DNA from: Alphaproteobacteria bacterium
Lineage (GTDB): Bacteria > Pseudomonadota > Alphaproteobacteria > JAJFIK01
NCBI GenBank assembly: GCA_028280665.1
Contig: JANQLJ010000010.1
Coordinates: 1 to 34,744 of the forward strand
Direction of reading: 5' to 3'
Length of the DNA: 34,744 nt
Shown here: in pieces, positions 32,194-34,744 of the stretch
How the letters are laid out: each line of letters opens with the position of its first letter
Numbering within the stretch: the stretch's first letter is position 1
Translations under genes and position numbers: made by a program
Notes under the pieces: generated by a model
Told to the model about the DNA's origin: nothing
Seen by the model: only the letters and a program-made list of their open reading frames with translations
Databases searched by the model: none

Positions 32194-32667
32194 TCACTTC
32201 CCGATAATCTTCCAGAGTGAGCTTGCGGTCATGACAAGGCGCCCGTCCACAAAGAACTCGCCGCCCACGAACAGCACCGCCCGGGTGGCCCGGTTGAGTT
32301 TGGGGCGGCATTCCACCAGGTCGCCCTCGCGCGGACCCGCCAGGAAATTCGTCTGCATACTGAGGGTTACGCACGGCGCGCGGCCCGTCGCGTTCCACGC
32401 AATGGTGCCGAGCACCGCATCGGCGAAGGTGGCCATCATGCCGCCGTGAACCACCCCGCGCATGTTGAGGTGGCGGCCATCCACGCGGAACGCCATCCAA
32501 AGCTCTTCCTCGCCACCTACCCCCGGCACGCGCTTGTCGAACAAGGGCCCCATGAATGCTTCGTAAGGGTCCCACAGGGGCGTTTCGATATAGCCCGGCG
32601 GCGGCTCCACGGTGCGCGCGGGCGCTAGTGGCTTTTTTGCGGGATCGGCGTTGATGCTCTCGGTCAT
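32194..32667 (-). CDS. PaaI-family hotdog thioesterase (second of a tandem pair)
   Basis: The 157-residue single-hotdog protein has the PaaI signature GRHLNMRGVVHGGMMATFAD (His-Gly-Gly plus the following Asp), and TNFLAGPREGDLVE in the next strands. It is predicted to hydrolyse aryl- or acyl-CoA. A Pro-rich N-terminal extension of about 25 residues is absent from its neighbour. Its ATG overlaps the stop of the upstream paralogue by four bases (ATGA), so they are translationally coupled. The two are about 40% alike by eye and look like a tandem duplication. Confidence 0.9.
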   Translation of the reverse strand: MTESINADPAKKPLAPARTVEPPPGYIETPLWDPYEAFMGPLFDKRVPGVGGEEELWMAFRVDGRHLNMRGVVHGGMMATFADAVLGTIAWNATGRAPCVTLSMQTNFLAGPREGDLVECRPKLNRATRAVLFVGGEFFVDGRLVMTASSLWKIIGK

Positions 32668-33071
32668 TTTGCGCCGAGGATTTTCCAGATGCCGCTTGCG
32701 CTTAGAAGGGTTTTCTCGCCCGCGTAGATGCGGCCCGCGACGAAAACCACCGAGCGGGTCGCGCGCGTGACTTCCGCCTCGCCTTCAATGCGCGCGCCTT
32801 TATCGGCGCTTGCCACGAAATCCGCGTTGAGGGTCATGGTGGCGCAAGGCGCGCCCTCGACCGCAACGCTTACGGCGGTCCCCAGCACCGCGTCGGCGAA
32901 CGCCATTAAAAGCCCGCCATGGGCCACGCCGCCGCCGTTCAGGTGCTTATCGCGCAAGTCGAGAATGAAGTGCACCGAACCGTCCTCGCGCGGGCGCCCG
33001 TAAAAAGGGCCCACATAGGCGTTGAAGCCCTCGTTCCACGCAGGGGCGTAACCTTCGGGGATGCCGCTCAT
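32664..33071 (-). CDS. PaaI-family hotdog thioesterase (first of a tandem pair)
   Basis: The 135-residue hotdog thioesterase carries DKHLNGGGVAHGGLLMAFAD, the PaaI active-site motif, and NADFVASADKGARIEGEAEV. It lacks the N-terminal extension of the downstream copy. Both ends overlap neighbours by four bases: its start with the VOC gene's stop (33068-33071) and its stop with the next thioesterase start (32664-32667). Such tight packing indicates one coupled operon. A heterodimer with the neighbour is possible, since PaaI proteins assemble as multimers. Confidence 0.9.
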   Translation of the reverse strand: MSGIPEGYAPAWNEGFNAYVGPFYGRPREDGSVHFILDLRDKHLNGGGVAHGGLLMAFADAVLGTAVSVAVEGAPCATMTLNADFVASADKGARIEGEAEVTRATRSVVFVAGRIYAGEKTLLSASGIWKILGAK

Positions 33072-33484
33072 GAGCTTTCCGGTGTGATGAGAATTGAGTC
33101 CGCGCTTGCCGTGACGGGCCCCTGATCCACTGCTTCGATATTGTTGCCATCCGGGTCGAGTACGAAAGCGCCATAATAGTGGGGGTGATATTCAGGCCGC
33201 AGGCCGGGAGGCCCATTGTCACGACCCCCGGCAGCAAGAGCGGCTTTATAGAACTGATTCACCGTCTCGCGATCGGCCGCGACGAAAGCGAGATGCAACG
33301 CGCCGGATGGTGTTGCCGCTTGCGAGATGTAAAGCTCATCGGCCCAGAAGTGATCTTCCTCCTCGCCACCTAGCGGAATACCAAGGACTTTGAAAACAGC
33401 CTTGTAAAACCGTTTCGAGGCCTCAAGGTCTCGAACCGTGAAATGGAGATGATCAATCAGGCGGCCGCGATGATATTCTTCCAT
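33068..33484 (-). CDS. VOC-superfamily (glyoxalase-like) protein
   Basis: The 138-residue single-module vicinal oxygen chelate protein begins with LIDHLHFTVRDLEASKRFYK, with the metal-ligand His in the first strand. It ends with YGAFVLDPDGNNIEAVDQ, where the Asp-Pro-Asp-Gly-Asn motif and Glu are typical. Members include glyoxalase I, fosfomycin resistance proteins and ring-cleavage enzymes; the reaction cannot be chosen here. It follows the haloalkane dehalogenase by 7 bases, so the two are co-expressed. Confidence 0.9.
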   Translation of the reverse strand: MEEYHRGRLIDHLHFTVRDLEASKRFYKAVFKVLGIPLGGEEEDHFWADELYISQAATPSGALHLAFVAADRETVNQFYKAALAAGGRDNGPPGLRPEYHPHYYGAFVLDPDGNNIEAVDQGPVTASADSILITPESS

Positions 33485-33491
33485 GGGCCGC

Positions 33492-34403
33492 TTACTCCAA
33501 ATCGAAATGTTTGAGCGCGGGGTGGGTCAGCTCCTCCGCCCACTCTTGAACAAAGTGCCCGCCTTCCTCAATCACATGAAGGTCCGACGCGCCTTTGATC
33601 ATCTTTTGCAGGGCGGTCATGGTCTCGACCCCGAGCACCGGGTCCTGCGCGCCCACGGCGATAAAGCATTCGCCCGCCCAATCGTTTGCGAAGAACTTGA
33701 GCGCTGCCTCGGAACACTTGATCCCCTCCATGCCCGGATCCGTCATCACGAGCTGGGGGAAGCGCCGCACGCCGCCCATGTATTCCGGCGTAGGGAAGGG
33801 CGCATCATAAGCCGCCGCTTCGGCTTCGGATAAAATTGGATTTGCGCGGCCCATAAGCTCGCCCACATTGAACTCAGGATTGGTCGCCACGTAATCGCGC
33901 CAGGCCTTGAAGCCGTCACTCGCGCCTTGCCCTGTGGGCAGAAACGTGTTGGCGACGATCATCCGCGTAATGCGGTCCGGATAATCCATGGGCAGGGTCA
34001 GGCCCAAAAGCCCGCCCCAGTCCTGATTGACCGAACAGACATTGCCCAAGTCCATGCGCTCGAAAAATGCCTTCAGCGCATTGCGGTGGAAATGATACGT
34101 GTACGCCGCATCATCTTTGGGCTTGTCCGACCGGCCAAAGCCGAAGAAATCGGGCGCCACGCAGCGGTGGCCTGCCGCCGTCAGTATGGGAATCATTTTA
34201 CGGTAAAGATAGGCCCAGCTCGGCTCCCCATGAAGGCAAAGGAATGTGACCTCGGCATCCTTGGGCCCTTCGTCCAGGTAATGCATGCGCAGGCCTTCGT
34301 AGCCCGGCAGGTCGTCGATGTAGTTGGGGGCGAAATCAAACCCGGGCAGGTTTTCAAAGCGCTCATCGGGGGTGCGCAAGGCATCGTCGCGGGGACTGGT
34401 CAT
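33492..34403 (-). CDS. dhlA: Haloalkane dehalogenase, subfamily HLD-I (DhlA-like)
   Basis: The 303-residue alpha/beta hydrolase is very close in pattern to Xanthobacter DhlA along its length (RTPDERFENLPGFDFAPNYI; LCLHGEPSWAYLYRKMIP; APDFFGFGRSDKP). The full active site is present: nucleophile Asp128 in NQDWGG, Asp254 in AVGAQDPVLG, His283 in GGHFVQE, and halide-binding Trp129 and Trp168. Glu60 matches the DhlA oxyanion-side residue. The reaction is haloalkane plus water to alcohol plus halide, in the cytoplasm. An AGAGGAGA ribosome site precedes the ATG. It heads the minus-strand operon. The natural substrate is unknown. Confidence 0.93.
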   Translation of the reverse strand: MTSPRDDALRTPDERFENLPGFDFAPNYIDDLPGYEGLRMHYLDEGPKDAEVTFLCLHGEPSWAYLYRKMIPILTAAGHRCVAPDFFGFGRSDKPKDDAAYTYHFHRNALKAFFERMDLGNVCSVNQDWGGLLGLTLPMDYPDRITRMIVANTFLPTGQGASDGFKAWRDYVATNPEFNVGELMGRANPILSEAEAAAYDAPFPTPEYMGGVRRFPQLVMTDPGMEGIKCSEAALKFFANDWAGECFIAVGAQDPVLGVETMTALQKMIKGASDLHVIEEGGHFVQEWAEELTHPALKHFDLE

Positions 34404-34497
34404 GGGGCGTCTCCTCTTTGGGGCTCGATTTGCTGGCAGCGGCTCGATGGGATGGTAAGATAGGCGAGGGGCGCCACCGGCAACAAGGAAAACTACG

Positions 34498-34587
34498 ATG
34501 AGGACAATTGTCGATCGCCATGACGCTCGCCATGACCCCGGCCATGACCTAAGGGAACAACACCTCGATCATGTGGAAGCCGCGTGA
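34498..34587 (+). CDS. 29-codon His/Asp-rich leader ORF upstream of yjbQ
   Basis: A strong ribosome site AAGGA (34485-34489) precedes the ATG at 34498. The peptide contains RHDARHDPGHD and later HLDH, five His in 29 residues. Its TGA stop overlaps the GTG start of yjbQ by four bases (GTGA), the classic coupling arrangement. The middle is encoded by three GCCATGAC direct repeats at exact 12-bp spacing (34517, 34529, 34541). It may be a leader peptide controlling yjbQ. It could also be chance, as it is very short. Confidence 0.4.
   Translation: MRTIVDRHDARHDPGHDLREQHLDHVEAA
34517..34548 (+). repeat. Three GCCATGAC direct repeats, 12-bp period
   Basis: GCCATGAC occurs at 34517-34524, 34529-34536 and 34541-34548. 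The spacing is a multiple of three, so the repeat is also visible as HD-x-x in the leader ORF. Confidence 0.8.
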
Positions 34588-34744
34588 AACAAGCGGCCAC
34601 AACTCTCAGCATCGAAACGAACGGGCCGGGCCTTACGGAATTAACAGGGCCCGCGGCGGAGTGGCTCGCGGCGCAATCCGTGCACGAGGGGCTTATGACC
34701 GCCTTCGTGCGGCATACCTCCGCCTCGCTTTTGATCCAGGAAAA
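34584..34744 (+). CDS. yjbQ: YjbQ family (UPF0047) protein, 5' part only
   Basis: The visible 53 residues match the YjbQ/UPF0047 family, which has been reported to have thiamine-phosphate synthase side activity. The key segment FVRHTSASLLIQE, with the conserved His-Thr-Ser-Ala-Ser, is present before the window ends. The only start in the open frame is GTG at 34584, with GGAAG 5 bases upstream and overlap with the leader ORF stop. The rest of the gene lies outside the window. Confidence 0.85.
   Translation, partial: MKQAATTLSIETNGPGLTELTGPAAEWLAAQSVHEGLMTAFVRHTSASLLIQE

Noticed and set aside
34422-34448. Two GGCTCGAT direct repeats upstream of the dehalogenase
   Set aside because: Only two short copies 19 bases apart and no palindrome; could be chance in this composition.

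Overview
The window is a GC-rich chromosomal segment of an alphaproteobacterium. The evidence is a PodJ-like polarity protein preceded by a CtrA-type box and clustered GANTC sites, a TIGR02186/TauE gene pair, a LiuR-like MerR regulator beside beta-oxidation genes, and a DhlA-like haloalkane dehalogenase. Gene content fits an aerobic heterotroph that degrades lipids and xenobiotics. The exact order cannot be fixed from sequence reading alone. I found no rRNA, tRNA, CRISPR, insertion sequence or phage gene.

Layout. 1-526 (minus): start of an MscS channel gene cut by the window edge. 665-3853 (plus): the Lhr-type helicase and PdeM phosphoesterase of the ligase-associated DNA-damage set. 3850-5531 (minus): a translationally coupled TauE-type permease and TIGR02186 membrane protein. 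5614-8529 (minus): a 971-residue PodJ-like protein, with a regulatory gap (8530-8917) holding cell-cycle-type sites and a MerR operator. 8918-12913 (plus): the MerR regulator, a thiolase and the FadB-type multifunctional protein. 12914-13306: repeats. 13307-18212: a small secreted coiled-coil protein, a double-hotdog thioesterase, an acyl-CoA dehydrogenase, a small secreted protein and a VWA lipoprotein. 18321-22509 (minus): TetR regulator, then acyl-CoA carboxylase beta and alpha subunits (methylcrotonyl/geranyl class).

22510-24035 is about 1.5 kb without a convincing long gene. It holds TetR-operator-like palindromes, small candidate ORFs and three consecutive copies of a nested palindromic element that can fold as a four-way junction; a fourth copy lies at 12935-13087. 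I consider this repeat family the most interesting structure in the window.

24036-25807 (minus): MaoC hydratase, DJ-1/PfpI protein and DUF427 protein. 25867-27064 (minus): a small membrane protein and OmpW, the latter with a perfect FNR/FixK box upstream. 27264-29669 (plus): a Coa1-like membrane protein and an SdsA-type alkylsulfatase. 29666-34403 (minus): a tight run of haloalkane dehalogenase, VOC protein, two PaaI thioesterases, glutathione S-transferase and a cNMP-binding patatin lipase. 34498 to the end (plus): a 29-codon leader ORF overlapping the start of a yjbQ gene that runs off the window.

Functionally the region centres on acyl-CoA metabolism (dehydrogenase, two types of hydratase, thiolase, carboxylase, three thioesterases) under at least two local regulators (MerR and TetR), with a xenobiotic/surfactant side (dehalogenase, GST, alkylsulfatase) and cell-envelope genes.
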